A stretch of DNA of 64,000 bases, taken from contig OZ037853.1 in the NCBI GenBank assembly GCA_964035575.1, positions 528,501 to 592,500 on the forward strand. The letters run 5' to 3'. The DNA comes from Rhynchopus sp. YZ270_cl-10 (Eukaryota > Euglenozoa > Diplonemea > Diplonemida > Diplonemidae). Numbering within the stretch: position 1 is the stretch's first letter; every line of letters starts with the position of its first letter. The notes below the pieces were generated by a model that saw only the letters and a list, made by a program, of their open reading frames with translations, did no database searches and was not told the origin of the DNA. Made by a program: the position numbers and the translations under genes. This document shows, piece after piece, positions 20,600 through 32,602 of the stretch.

Positions 20600-22656
20600 C
20601 TTTCTGCTGGCTCGTGTGGTTGATGAGCGAGATCTTCTGGCACAAAACGGACTCGATCGTCAAGGATCTTAACCCAGTTAAAACATCAGACTGGTCACAG
20701 AATACCACGTTGTGCATGGTTTTTGGCTTGTTTTTGCCCACAAAAGGGCTTACACATGTTTCTAACACCCCAGAATCGCGTTTCTCAGACCACATGGACA
20801 GGTATGGGCCCAAAAAACCACCCAAAAAGGCGAAAATCCCGGTTTTTGGTGAAAATCGCCTGTTTTGCCTGCAGAATCCTTAAGGAACGCACGGTTCCTA
20901 AGGCAATTTACACGTAAACTCGCGACACGAAATTAGGAATTAGTAACAAATCTCTGAGGGATCTGATTTAGTAATAACTGGATTTTTGGCCCAATCTTTC
21001 CAATGCCGAAAAAATCTTACACTTTGGCGTATTTTCGCGAAATGGTCATTTTTGGGGTACCCCACCCGGGGGGGGGTACCCAGGGGGAGGGTGGGGAGGA
21101 AGCAACCTTAAAAATTTAGTTTTGCTAATCCTTAACACTCCCTATTGATCGTGGTTGATGTATGCAAAGATCTGAAAAGAAACGAACAGATTCCCACGAA
21201 CATGTGTCAACGACACAACCAACACAACGCTACCGATGTGTGCGCAACGATCTGAACGCAACGAACGTAACCAACCGAACACAACCAACGCATCTCATCC
21301 AACACAACGGAACCGATGCGTGCGTCACTATCTGTACGCAACGAACGTAACCAACCGAACACAACCAACGCAACGCAACCGCTCCATACGTTGCGCTCTG
21401 TACGTAACGATCTCTACACAACGAACGCAACGCATGCAACCGCATGCAACACTACGTAACCGATGTGTACGTAGCGATCTGTATGCAACGAACGCTACGT
21501 AACGAACGCAACGAGTGGTTACAAACCCCCACGCATGGTTCTCACACCGCGTTGGCACGTTTCCCAAGCCGCAAACCCGGTTACCTGCCTGAAAAACCGT
21601 GTTTTTTGGCCAAAACGCCTGTTTTCCCTGTAGAATCCTTAAGAATCCTTAAGGAACGCACGGTTCCTAAGGCATTTTACACGTAAACTCGCGACACGAA
21701 AATAGGAATTAAAAACTAATCTCTCAGCGATCTGATTTAGTAAGAACTCGATTTTTGGCCCTATCTTTCCAATGCCGAAAAAATCTTACACTTTGGCGCC
21801 TCTGCGAGAAATGTCATTTTTTGGGGTACCCCGTCGGGGGTGCCAAGGGGTGGGGCAAGGCTACCAACGCGACTACAAATTTGGGTGTCTTTTGGGTGTC
21901 TTTTGGGTGTCTTTTGAGTGTCTTTTGGGTGTCTTTTTGGGTGCACCCAAAAGACACCCAAAAGACACCCAAAAGACACCCAAAAGACACCCAAAAATTT
22001 TTTTTTGGACAACTACTTTTTGCCTACCCAAAAAAAAAAAAATTTTTTTTTTCGGCCTGGGATCGGGACCTCGTGCACAGGGAAATTCAAAAAAAGGCAA
22101 AATTTTGATGTTTTGACGATCTGGGGTTATACCGTATGCATGCTACAGTGGACGACACAAGAGACACCCAAGCGACACCCAAATGACACCCAAAAGACAC
22201 CCAAAAAAATTTTTTTTTTGACAACTACTTTTGCCAAGCCAAAAAAAAAAATTTTTTTTTTCGGCCTCGGATTGGTACCTCGTGCACAGGGAAATTCAAA
22301 AAAAGTCAAAATTTTGATGTTTTGACGATCTGGGTTTATACCATATGCACTGCTACAGGGGTCTACTATTTGTCATTTTCCTTAGCAAATTCCTTCACAA
22401 AAATAAAATTCTGATTTTGGCAAAGGCAAATCTCAGGCAAAAAAAAATCACCCCTGATAGTGGGTCCTTGGGTGTCCAAAGATGCAAAAAACGCCAAAAT
22501 TTTGATGTTTTGACCATCTATGGGCACCTAAAACGCACTTCTCTGCCCAAAAATCGAATACCGATTTCTCCTTAGCGTTCTAAAAGCCGTGATTTTTTTG
22601 ATTTTTTTTCGCAAAGGGAAAAAAAAAAAAATCGCCCAAAAAAGTGGGTCCTTGGG

Positions 22657-23064
22657 CAGTGCTACCAACGCGACAAGTCGCGCGCGACTCGCGACAAACC
22701 ACCCGCGACAGCGCGACAAAATGAGTTGTCGCAAAAATCGAAAATTTTTTTTTTCCATTTTGAGACACTTTTTTTTTTTTTTTAGTTAGGAAAAATCGCG
22801 TTTTTTCCGGGTACTTAGCAAAATTTTGGTCAAAAAATGATGGCTTTTGCTTACGTCGCTACTGTACCGTCTGCGATGGTTTTTTCTGGATTTTTTTTTT
22901 TGGATTTTTTTTTCCAAAATCGCCCACACCCAAAAAAAAAAATTTTTTTTTTTTTTGGTGAAAATTTTTGTGATGTCGAAAAAAAAAATTTTTTTTGGGC
23001 GCGACAGCGCGACAAGTGGCACTTTGTCGCGCGACTAGAATCTCTTGTCGCGTTGGTAGCACTG
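22657..23064. mobile_element. 408-bp related element nested in the previous one
   Basis: The ends are CAGTGCTACCAACGCGAC and its complement, with CCTTGGG duplicated at 22650-22656 and 23065-23071. It shares the CTACCAACGCGAC part of its end with the host element and again makes a 7-bp duplication, so both probably used the same kind of transposase. The interior has A/T-runs and an inverted GCGCGAC-rich block. Confidence 0.75.
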
Positions 23065-23359
23065 CCTTGGGTGACCAAAAATGCAAAAAATCGCAAAATT
23101 TTGGTGTTTTGACCCTTCAGAACCACCCAAAACGCACTTTTGTGTACCAAAACACGCATATTTTCACATTTCCTTAGCAATTCCTTCACAAGTGCAAGAC
23201 GATTTTTGACCAAATTTTGCTTTGCGAAAATTGCAAGGCGAGTGTCCAACGGACGAACATTACGAAGGCACACAAGCCCGCCGAAGGTAGAGGGTCTCGC
23301 CGAAGGCGGACGAGCTAGCCTCCATCCGGACGAGCGTGCCTCATAAAGCACACCAGCTC

Positions 23360-23510
23360 CGGTCTGACGGGGAAGTTCGAGCCTCAAAGGCCAGGGAAAA
23401 ACCCTGGCCACCGGAGGGCCCTAACGGCCCGACGAGGAGGCGCCCCATAGGGCGCTGGGGCCAAGGGACTTAAGTCGCCCTAACGGCGACTTAAACGGAA
23501 CGAGGCCACA
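23360..23510. other. Cluster of strong GC-rich hairpins
   Basis: Four inverted repeats follow each other closely: GGCCAGGGAAAAACCCTGGCC-type, GGGCCCTAACGGCCC, GCGCCCCATAGGGCGC, and a TTAAGTCGCC..GGCGACTTAA stem around TAAC. Together they would form a row of stem-loops within the 21856-23694 element. A tRNA B-box-like GTTCGAGCC lies just before (23373), but no tRNA fold was found. Confidence 0.6.
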
Positions 23511-23774
23511 GCGACCGTGGAAGGGGCTAGCTTTCGATGGCGAAAATTTCGCTAAGTACCCGAAAAATCCCTAAGGAAAAAGTTGGGACAAAAAATGTCT
23601 CAAAATTGACATCTATTTTTTGACTTTTTTGGGTGTCTTTTGGGTGTCGACACCCAAAGACACCAAAGACACCCTAGTCGCTTTGGTAGCCTTGGGTGGG
23701 GGGGTACGCCACAAAAGCAACCTTAAAAACCTTAACACAGAGTGTTAAGGAACCTAAACACAAGTGTTTAGGAA

Positions 23775-26700
23775 TAACGCGTTTCGATAAAAGCGACCCG
23801 TTTTTCACGCAAGAACGCGTTTCGATAAAAGCGGCCCGTTTTTCACGAAAGAACGCGTTTCGATAAAAGCGACCCGTTTTTCACGCAAGAACGCGTTTCG
23901 ATGAAAGCGACCCGTTTTTCACGCAAGTACGCGTTTCGATAAAAGCGACCCGTTTTTCACGCAAGAACGCGTTTCGATGAAAGCGACCCGTTTTTCACGC
24001 AAGAACGCGTTTCGATGAAAGCGACCCGTTTTTCACGAAAGAACGCGTTTCGATAAAAGCGACCCGTTTTTCACGCAAGAACGCGTTTCGATGAAAGCGA
24101 CCCGTTTTTCACGAAAGAACGCGTTTCGATAAAAGCGGCCCGTTTTTCACGAAAGAACGAGTTTCGATAAAAGCGGCCCGTTTTTCACGCACGAACGCGT
24201 TTCGATAAAAGCGGCCCGTTTTTCACGCAAGAACGCGTTTCGATGAAAGCGACCCGTTTTTCACGAAAGAACGCGTTTCGATAAAAGCGGCCCGTTTTTC
24301 ACGCAAGAACGCGTTTCGATAAAAGCGGCCCTTTTTTCACGCAAGAACGGCTTTCGATAAAAGCGGCCCGTTTTTCACGCAAGAACGCGTTTCGATAAAA
24401 GCGGCCCGTTTTTCACGAAAGAAAGCGTTTCGATAAAAGCGGCCCGTTTTTCACGAAAGAACGCGTTTCGATAAAAGCGACCCGTTTTTCACGCAAGAAC
24501 GGGTTTCGATAAAAGCGGCCCGTTTTTCACGAAAGAAAGCGTTTCGATAAAAGCGGCCCGTTTTTCACGCAAGAACGCGTTTCGATAAAAGCGACCCGTT
24601 TTTCACGCAAGAACGCGTTTCGATAAAAGCGACCCGTTTTTCACGCAAGAACGGGTTTCGATAAAAGCGACCCGTTTTTCACGCAAGAACGCGTTTCGAT
24701 AAAAGCGGCCCGTTTTTCACGCAAGAACGCGTTTCGATAAAAGCGGCCCGTTTTTCACGCAAGAACGCGTTTCGATAAAAGCGGCCCGTTTTTCACGAAA
24801 GAACGCGTTTCGATAAAAGCGGCCCGTTTTTCACGCAAGAACGCGTTTCGATGAAAGCGACCCGTTTTTCACGAAAGAACGCGTTTCGATGAAAGCGGCC
24901 CGTTTTTCACGCAAGAACGCGTTTCGATAAAAGCGACCCGTTTTTCACGAAAGAACGCGTTTCGATAAAAGCGGCCCGTTTTTCACGCAAGAACGCGTTT
25001 CGATAAAAGCGGCCCTTTTTTCACGCAAGAACGGCTTTCGATAAAAGCGGCCCGTTTTTCACGCACGAACGCGTTTCGATAAAAGCGGCCCGTTTTTCAC
25101 GAAAGAACGCGTTTCGATAAAAGCGACCCGTTTTTCACGCAAGTACGCGTTTCGATGAAAGCGACCCGTTTTTCACGCAAGAACGCGTTTCGATAAAAGC
25201 GGCCCGTTTTTCACGCAATAACGCGTTTCGATGAAAGCGGCCCGTTTTTCACGCAAGAAAGCGTTTCGATGAAAGCGGCCCGTTTTTCACGAAAGAACGC
25301 GTTTCGATAAAAGCGACCCGTTTTTCACGCAAGAACGCGTTTCGATAAAAGCGACCCGTTTTTCACGCAAGAACGCGTTTCGATAAAAGCGGCCCGTTTT
25401 TCACGCAAGAAAGCGTTTCGATGAAAGCGGCCCGTTTTTCACGAAAGAACGCGTTTCGATAAAAGCGACCCGTTTTTCACGCAAGAACGCGTTTCGATAA
25501 AAGCGACCCGTTTTTCACGCAAGAACGCGTTTCGATAAAAGCGGCCCGTTTTTCACGCAAGAACGCGTTTCGATAAAAGCGACCCGTTTTTCACGCAAGA
25601 ACGCGTTTCGATAAAAGCGGCCCGTTTTTCACGAAAGAACGAGTTTCGATAAAAGCGGCCCGTTTTTCACGCAAGAACGCGTTTCGATGAAAGCGGCCCG
25701 TTTTTCACGCAAGAACGCGTTTCGATAAAAGCGGCCCGTTTTTCACGCAAGAACGCGTTTCGATAAAAGCGGCCCGTTTTTCACGCAAGAACGGCTTTCG
25801 ATAAAAGCGGCCCGTTTTTCACGCAAGAACGCGTTTCGATAAAAGCGGCCCGTTTTTCACGCAAGAACGCGTTTCGATAAAAGCGGCCCTTTTTTCACGC
25901 AAGAACGGCTTTCGATAAAAGCGGCCCGTTTTTCACGCAAGAACGCGTTTCGATAAAAGCGGCCCGTTTTTCACGCAAGAACGGGTTTCGATAAAAGCGG
26001 CCCGTTTTTCACGCAAGAACGCGTTTCGATAAAAGCGGCCCGTTTTTCACGCAAGAACGCGTTTCGATAAAAGCGGCCCGTTTTTCACGAAAGAAAGCGT
26101 TTCGATAAAAGCGGCCCGTTTTTCACGAAAGAACGCGTTTCGATAAAAGCGACCCGTTTTTCACGCAAGAACGCGTTTCGATAAAAGCGGCCCGTTTTTC
26201 ACGCAAGAACGCGTTTCGATAAAAGCGGCCCGTTTTTCACGCAAGAACGCGTTTCGATAAAAGCGGCCCGTTTTTCACGCAAGAACGCGTTTCGATAAAA
26301 GCGACCCGTTTTTCACGCAAGAACGCGTTTCGATAAAAGCGACCCGTTTTTCACGCAAGTACGCGTTTCGATGAAAGCGACCCGTTTTTCACGCAATAAC
26401 GCGTTTCGATAAAAGCGACCCGTTTTTCACGAAAGAACGAGTTTCGATAAAAGCGACCCGTTTTTCACGCAAGTACGCGTTTCGATGAAAGCGACCCGTT
26501 TTTCACGCAAGAACGCGTTTCGATAAAAGCGGCCCGTTTTTCACGCAAGAACGCGTTTCGATAAAAGCGGCCCGTTTTTCACGCAAGAACGGCTTTCGAT
26601 AAAAGCGGCCCGTTTTTCACGCAAGAACGCGTTTCGATGAAAGCGACCCTTTTTTCACGAAAGAACGCGTTTCGATAAAAGCGACCCGTTTTTCACGAAA

Positions 26701-27745
26701 GAACGAGTTTCGATAAAAGCGACCCGTTTTTCACGCAAGTACGCGTTTCGATGAAAGCGACCCGTTTTTCACGCAAGAACGCGTTTCGATAAAAGCGGCC
26801 CGTTTTTCACGCAAGAACGCGTTTCGATAAAAGCGGCCCGTTTTTCACGCAAGAACGGCTTTCGATAAAAGCGGCCCGTTTTTCACGAAAGAAAGCGTTT
26901 CGATAAAAGCGGCCCGTTTTTCACGAAAGAACGCGTTTCGATAAAAGCGACCCGTTTTTCACGCAAGAACGCGTTTCGATAAAAGCGGCCCGTTTTTCAC
27001 GCAAGAACGCGTTTCGATAAAAGCGGCCCGTTTTTCACGCAAGAACGCGTTTCGATAAAAGCGACCCGTTTTTCACGCAAGTACGCGTTTCGATAAAAGC
27101 GACCCGTTTTTCACGAAAGAACGAGTTTCGATAAAAGCGACCCGTTTTTCACGCAAGTACGCGTTTCGATGAAAGCGACCCGTTTTTCACGCAAGAACGC
27201 GTTTCGATAAAAGCGGCCCGTTTTTCACGAAAGAACGAGTTTCGATAAAAGCGGCCCGTTTTTCACGCAAGAACGCGTTTCGATAAAAGCGGCCCTTTTT
27301 TCACGCAAGAACGGCTTTCGATAAAAGCGGCCCGTTTTTCACGCACGAACGCGTTTCGATAAAAGCGGCCCGTTTTTCACGAAAGAACGCGTTTCGATAA
27401 AAGCGGCCCGTTTTTCACGAAAGAAAGCGTTTCGATAAAAGCGGCCCGTTTTTCAAGAAAGAACGCGTTTCGATAAAAGCGACCTGTTTTTCACGCAAGA
27501 ACGCGTTTCGATAAAAGCGGCCCGTTTTTCACGCAAGAACGCGTTTCGATGAAAGCGGCCCGTTTTTCACGCAAGAACGCGTTTCGATAAAAGCGACCCG
27601 TTTTTCACGCAAGAACGGGTTTCGATAAAAGCGACCCGTTTTTCACGCAAGTACGCGTTTCGATGAAAGCGGCCCGTTTTTCACGCAAGATCGCGTTTCG
27701 ATAAAAGCGGCCCGTTTTTCACGCAAGAACGCGTTTCGATAAAAG
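23775..27745 (+). repeat. 38-bp satellite, block 4 (~104 units)
   Basis: This is the longest uninterrupted part of the array. Rarer variants (AACGGCTTTCG, AACGAGTTTCG, GGCCCTTTTTTC) recur in the same local order at several places (for example near 24330, 25010, 25890, 27290), which points to a higher-order unit or local amplification. The last 7 bases (27739-27745) are the left target duplication of the next element. Confidence 0.95.
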
Positions 27746-29364
27746 CAAGGCTCTGATGAGGCCCAGGCCTCCCGGCCGGGAGGCCCGGCCTCCCAGGCCT
27801 CCCGGCCTCCCAAAAAAAAATTTTTTTTTTCGACATCACAAAATTTTTCACCAAAAAAAAAAAAAATTTTTTTTTTTGGGAGTGGGCGATTTGAGTTGAC
27901 GGTCTTGAAAACACTTCGCTGGCTGGTGTGTCAACCGGTATGTGTATGGTTTGCACGTAACGCTCTACGTATACGATACACACAACGCTATGCATAAGCG
28001 ATACACGGTTCGTGTGCAGCGTAACGCATGCAACGCAACGCAACCGATGTGTACGTAGCGATCTGTACGAAAGCATGCTACGGGTTTAACTCCATCGCGT
28101 TAACGCAACACCTGCGCCGCTGTGACACTTCGCTGGCTCGTGTGGTTGTGATAACGGAACGGTCTACACGTGCGTTACACACAACGGTCTTCGTATACGA
28201 TACACACAACGCTATGCATATGCGTTGCACGCGTTAACCGCAACGGGTGGTTGCCAAACGCAGCCCACCTTTGGTGGGCTGCTGCAACTCGTGCCGTGTG
28301 TGGCCCATGCATGGTTCTCACAGCTCGCTGGCACGTTTCCCAAGCCGGAAACCCGGTTACCTGCCTGAAAAACCGGGTTTTTGGCCAAAACGCCTGTTTT
28401 GCCTGTAGAACCCTGTAGAAGCCTTAAGAAACACGTGTATAAAAGGGGTACTCGTGACACCCTGGTGTCAGGGTCTCTAACGACTCCCAGCTCAAACTGA
28501 GTTATACACGCCCCAAAAAGTGCCCGATCTTTCCAAAGAAACAGTTTTTTCAGCTGGGCGAAGCTTCTACACCCTCTAAAAAAAACCGGTTTTTGGTCGG
28601 ATCCAGCAGGGGGGGGGGGAGACTGAAGGGTGGCCGGAACAGCAACCTTTAAAAACTAGAAAACACAAGTGTTTTCTAGAATTTCGGAAAAAAAAATCCA
28701 AAAAAAAAAATCCAAAAAAAACCGTCACAGACGGTCCAGTAGCGACGTAAGCAAAATCCATATTTTTTTGCCGAATTTTGCTAAGTACCGGAAAATTTTT
28801 TGTAACCCTCCAGAGGTCTCAAGGGATTCCCTTGAGAGCTAAGAGGATTCCCTTGAGAGCACCAAAAATTCCCGCGAGAGAATGTGCGTTTTGGTGACTG
28901 AAACCGGCCAAAAACTTTTTAAAACGGCCCACAACCTGGTTTCTGCGACTCGAAAAGCGTATTCGCATGCTTTTGGGCGTCCGTGGGCCACAAACGATGG
29001 TACCCATGTGGGCCGAAAAACATACGTGTTTGTACACAAAACACCACAAAAGCGCTTGTTTGCAGGCAGTTCGGGTAGAAAACGACCTCTTCGGGTCACA
29101 AAGCTACATCCCTCCCTCCCTTGGCCCTGGGGATTCCCTTTCGGGAGGTCAGGGCGCCCTCGGGCCTTCGGCCCTCGGGCTGCCCTGACCTCCCTCAAGG
29201 GATCCCTCGGGCTCTGGCGGGAGGGAGGGAAATAGCTATCCTAACAAAAAAAAATAAAAAATTTCACGCAGGGTCACAAAAAAAAATTTTTTTTTTTTGG
29301 GAGGCCGGGAGGCCTGGGAGGCCGGGCCTCCCGGCCGGGAGGCCTGGGCCTCATCAGAGCCTTG
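27746..29364. mobile_element. 7-bp-TSD inverted-repeat element, copy 2, in the satellite
   Basis: The ends are CAAGGCTCTGATGAGGCCCA and its complement. The satellite heptamer ATAAAAG is duplicated at 27739-27745 and 29365-29371. Nested GGCCTCCCGG palindromes follow each end. The interior shares blocks with the element at 22657-23064 (TCGACATCACAAA, AGACGGT-CAGTAGCGACGTAAGC). A type C rolling-circle-like element (27893-28681) has inserted into it. A GC-rich hairpin block (CTCGGGCCTTCGGCCCTCGGG) lies at about 29100-29220. Confidence 0.75.
27893..28681 (+). mobile_element. Type C rolling-circle-like element
   Basis: Compared with the related stretch at 22890-22930 (reverse), the sequence around GGCGATTT is interrupted here and resumes at TTTCGGAAAAAAAAATCC. 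The insert starts about GAGTTGACGGTCTTG and ends in the hairpin CTAGAAAACACAAGTGTTTT followed by CTAGAA. GAAAACACTT inside the left end pairs with AAGTGTTTTC at the right tip, as in types A and B. The site is T-T, with no duplication. The interior shares GGTTCTCACA, AACCCGGTTACCTGCCTGAA and GGCCAAAACGCCTGTTTT with type B. Confidence 0.62.
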
Positions 29365-31975
29365 ATAAAAGCGACCCGTTTTTCACGCAAGTACGCGTTT
29401 CGATGAAAGCGACCCGTTTTTCACGCAAGAACGCGTTTCGATAAAAGCGGCCCGTTTTTCACGCAATAACGCGTTTCGATGAAAGCGACCCGTTTTTCAC
29501 GCAAGAAAGCGTTTCGATGAAAGCGGCCCGTTTTTCACGAAAGAACGCGTTTCGATAAAAGCGACCCGTTTTTCACGCAAGAAAGCGTTTCGATGAAAGC
29601 GGCCCGTTTTTCACGAAAGAACGCGTTTCGATGAAAGCGACCCGTTTTTCACGAAAGAACGCGTTTCGATAAAAGCGGCCCGTTTTTCACGCAAGAACGC
29701 GTTTCGATAAAAGCGACCCGTTTTTCACGCAAGAACGCGTTTCGATAAAAGCGGCCCGTTTTTCACGCAAGAACGCGTTTCGATAAAAGCGACCCGTTTT
29801 TCACGAAAGAACGCGTTTCGATGAAAGCGGCCCGTTTTTCACGAAAGAACGCGTTTCGATGAAAGCGACCCGTTTTTCACGCAAGTACGCGTTTCGATAA
29901 AAGCGACCCGTTTTTCACGAAAGAACGCGTTTCGATGAAAGCGGCCCGTTTTTCACGCAAGTACGCGTTTCGATAAAAGCGACCCGTTTTTCACGCAAGT
30001 ACGCGTTTCGATAAAAGCGACCCGTTTTTCACGCAAGAACGCGTTTCGATAAAAGCGACCCGTTTTTCACGCAAGTACGCGTTTCGATAAAAGCGACCCG
30101 TTTTTCACGCAAGAAAGCGTTTCGATGAAAGCGGCCCGTTTTTCACGCAAGACCGCGTTTCGATGAAAGCGACCCGTTTTTCACGAAAGAACGCGTTTCG
30201 ATAAAAGCGGCCCGTTTTTCACGCAAGAACGCGTTTCGATAAAAGCGGCCCTTTTTTCACGCAAGAACGGCTTTCGATAAAAGCGGCCCGTTTTTCACGC
30301 ACGAACGCGTTTCGATAAAAGCGGCCCGTTTTTCACGAAAGAACGCGTTTCGATAAAAGCGACCCGTTTTTCACGCAAGTACGCGTTTCGATGAAAGCGA
30401 CCCGTTTTTCACGCAAGAACGCGTTTCGATAAAAGCGGCCCGTTTTTCACGCAATAACGCGTTTCGATGAAAGCGACCCGTTTTTCACGCAAGAAAGCGT
30501 TTCGATAAAAGCGGCCCGTTTTTCACGAAAGAACGCGTTTCGATAAAAGCGACCCGTTTTTCACGCAAGAACGCGTTTCGATGAAAGCGACCCGTTTTTC
30601 ACGAAAGAACGCGTTTCGATGAAAGCGACCCGTTTTTCACGAAAGAACGCGTTTCGATAAAAGCGACCCGTTTTTCACGCAAGAACGCGTTTCGATGAAA
30701 GCGACCCGTTTTTCACGCAAGAACGCGTTTCGATGAAAGCGACCCGTTTTTCACGCAAGTACGCGTTTCGATGAAAGCGACCCGTTTTTCACGCAAGAAC
30801 GCGTTTCGATGAAAGCGGCCCGTTTTTCACGCAAGAACGCGTTTCGATAAAAGCGACCCGTTTTTCACGCAAGAACGCGTTTCGATAAAAGCGACCCGTT
30901 TTTCACGCAAGAACGCGTTTCGATGAAAGCGACCCGTTTTTCACGCAAGAACGCGTTTCGATGAAAGCGACCCGTTTTTCACGCAAGAACGGGTTTCGAT
31001 AAAAGCGACCCGTTTTTCACGCAAGAACGCGTTTCGATAAAAGCGACCCGTTTTTCACGCAAGAACGCGTTTCGATGAAAGCGACCCGTTTTTCACGAAA
31101 GAACGCGTTTCGATAAAAGCGGCCCGTTTTTCACGAAAGAACGAGTTTCGATAAAAGCGGCCCGTTTTTCACGCAAGAACGGCTTTCGATAAAAGCGGCC
31201 CGTTTTTCACGCACGAACGCGTTTCGATAAAAGCGGCCCGTTTTTCACGCAAGAACGCGTTTCGATAAAAGCGACCCGTTTTTCACGCAAGAACGCGTTT
31301 CGATAAAAGCGGCCCTTTTTTCACGCAAGAACGGCTTTCGATAAAAGCGGCCCGTTTTTCACGCAAGAACGCGTTTCGATAAAAGCGGCCCGTTTTTCAC
31401 GAAAGAAAGCGTTTCGATAAAAGCGGCCCGTTTTTCACGCACGAACGCGTTTCGATAAAAGCGGCCCGTTTTTCACGAAAGAACGCGTTTCGATAAAAGC
31501 GGCCCGTTTTTCACGCAAGAACGCGTTTCGATAAAAGCGGCCCTTTTTTCACGCAAGAACGGCTTTCGATAAAAGCGGCCCGTTTTTCACGCAAGAACGC
31601 GTTTCGATAAAAGCGGCCCGTTTTTCACGAAAGAACGCGTTTCGATAAAAGCGACCCGTTTTTCACGCAAGAACGCGTTTCGATAAAAGCGGCCCGTTTT
31701 TCACGCAAGAACGCGTTTCGATAAAAGCGACCCGTTTTTCACGCAAGAACGGGTTTCGATAAAAGCGACCCGTTTTTCACGCAAGAACGGGTTTCGATAA
31801 AAGCGACCCGTTTTTCACGCAAGAACGCGTTTCGATAAAAGCGGCCCGTTTTTCACGAAAGAACGGGTTTCGATAAAAGCGGCCCGTTTTTCACGAAAGA
31901 ACGCGTTTCGATAAAAGCGGCCCGTTTTTCACGAAAGAACGAGTCCCGATAAAAGCGGCCTGTTTTTGACAACGG
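29365..31975 (+). repeat. 38-bp satellite, block 5 (~68 units)
   Basis: Continuation of the array after the 7-bp-TSD element. The last few units (31880-31975) degrade (GAGTCCCGATAAAAGCGG, TTTTTGACAACGGATTGCG), marking the edge of the satellite. Confidence 0.95.
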
Positions 31976-32239
31976 ATTGCGTTTCGATAAAGGGTGGGCC
32001 CCGTTATTCAGAAAAGAACGTGCTTCGCTGAAAGGGGTTCGTTGTATCATAACGGCGTTAAATGCGTCAGCAAACTTGACCTTTACCTCAGGAGGGAACG
32101 GAAAGGGTCTGCGGCGTCCCTTGAACATCAATGTTTTCGGGGATATGGGGTATCTGGGACGCGCGGAGAGGACAATGGTCTGGTATATGGTATTCTCGAA
32201 GTCGGTGGTATCAAGTATCTGGGTTTGCGGCGTGGGAAA

Positions 32240-32602
32240 CGTGCCAGAGCAGTGTGAGAACCATGCGTGGGGGTTTGTAACCAGTCGTTGCGTTGGTTTC
32301 GTTGCGTTCGTTGCATACAGATCGCTACGTACAGATAGGTTACGTTGTGTTGCATGCGTTGCGTTCGTTGTGTTGAGATTGTTATGTACAGAGAGCAACG
32401 CACCGAGCGGTTGCGTTGCGTTGGTTGTGTTCGGTAGGTTACGTTCGTTGCATTCCGATCGTTACGCACACATCGGTTGCGATGCGTTCGTTACGTTGCG
32501 CTCGCTGCATACAGATCATAACGAGTAGAGCGGTTCCGTTTCGTTGTGTTCGGTTGCGCTCATCAACCACACCAGCGACGAGTGTTAAGGATTGCCAAAG
32601 AA
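32240..32602 (-). mobile_element. Decayed type B-like element, reverse orientation
   Basis: The minus strand starts CCTTAACACTCGTCGCTGGT-like sequence, followed by the AACGAACG-type repeats and the GGTTCTCAC block of type B. The hairpin end is missing. It lies at the right edge of the satellite, with ~265 bp of degenerate sequence (31976-32239) between. Confidence 0.55.

Larger units (their letters stand above)
21856..23694. mobile_element. 7-bp-TSD inverted-repeat element (CAAGGCTACC family), copy 1
   Basis: The terminal inverted repeat CAAGGCTACCAACGCGACTA is matched at 19 of 20 bases at the other end. It is flanked by GGTGGGG at 21849-21855 and 23695-23701. Internally, tandem GGGTGTCTTTT repeats and their complements lie near both ends, with an interior of A/T-blocks and a GC-rich hairpin cluster (23360-23500). 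It contains a second, related element (22657-23064). No intact transposase is seen. The ends resemble hAT, but hAT usually duplicates 8 bp. Confidence 0.75.
21115..23752 (+). mobile_element. Type B element B3, split by a 7-bp-TSD element
   Basis: Bases 21115-21855 and 23702-23752 match B1 except for a missing ~11-bp CAACGCAACCA repeat in the left half. The interval 21856-23694 is a later insertion flanked by GGTGGGG duplications. B3 lies at the AAAAA/CCTAAACAC position of A3. Confidence 0.68.
18967..23774 (+). mobile_element. Type A element A3, holding two type B insertions
   Basis: Pieces 18967-18989, 20600-21114 and 23753-23774 join to reproduce A1 in order. The first gap holds a head-to-tail dimer of type B (18990-20599); the second holds a third B copy (21115-23752). 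Neither gap shows a target duplication. Satellite flanks both ends. Confidence 0.68.

Noticed and set aside
23365-23385. tRNA B-box-like GTTCGAGCC
   Set aside because: No A box at the right distance and no cloverleaf could be drawn.
13807-23774. Integron-like cassette array (hairpin at each cassette end)
   Set aside because: No integrase gene, and the neighbours are eukaryotic. The asymmetric tips and nested insertions fit rolling-circle elements better.
13340-31975. CRISPR-like array of 38-bp repeats
   Set aside because: The units are directly tandem with no unique spacers, and the genome is eukaryotic. It is a satellite.
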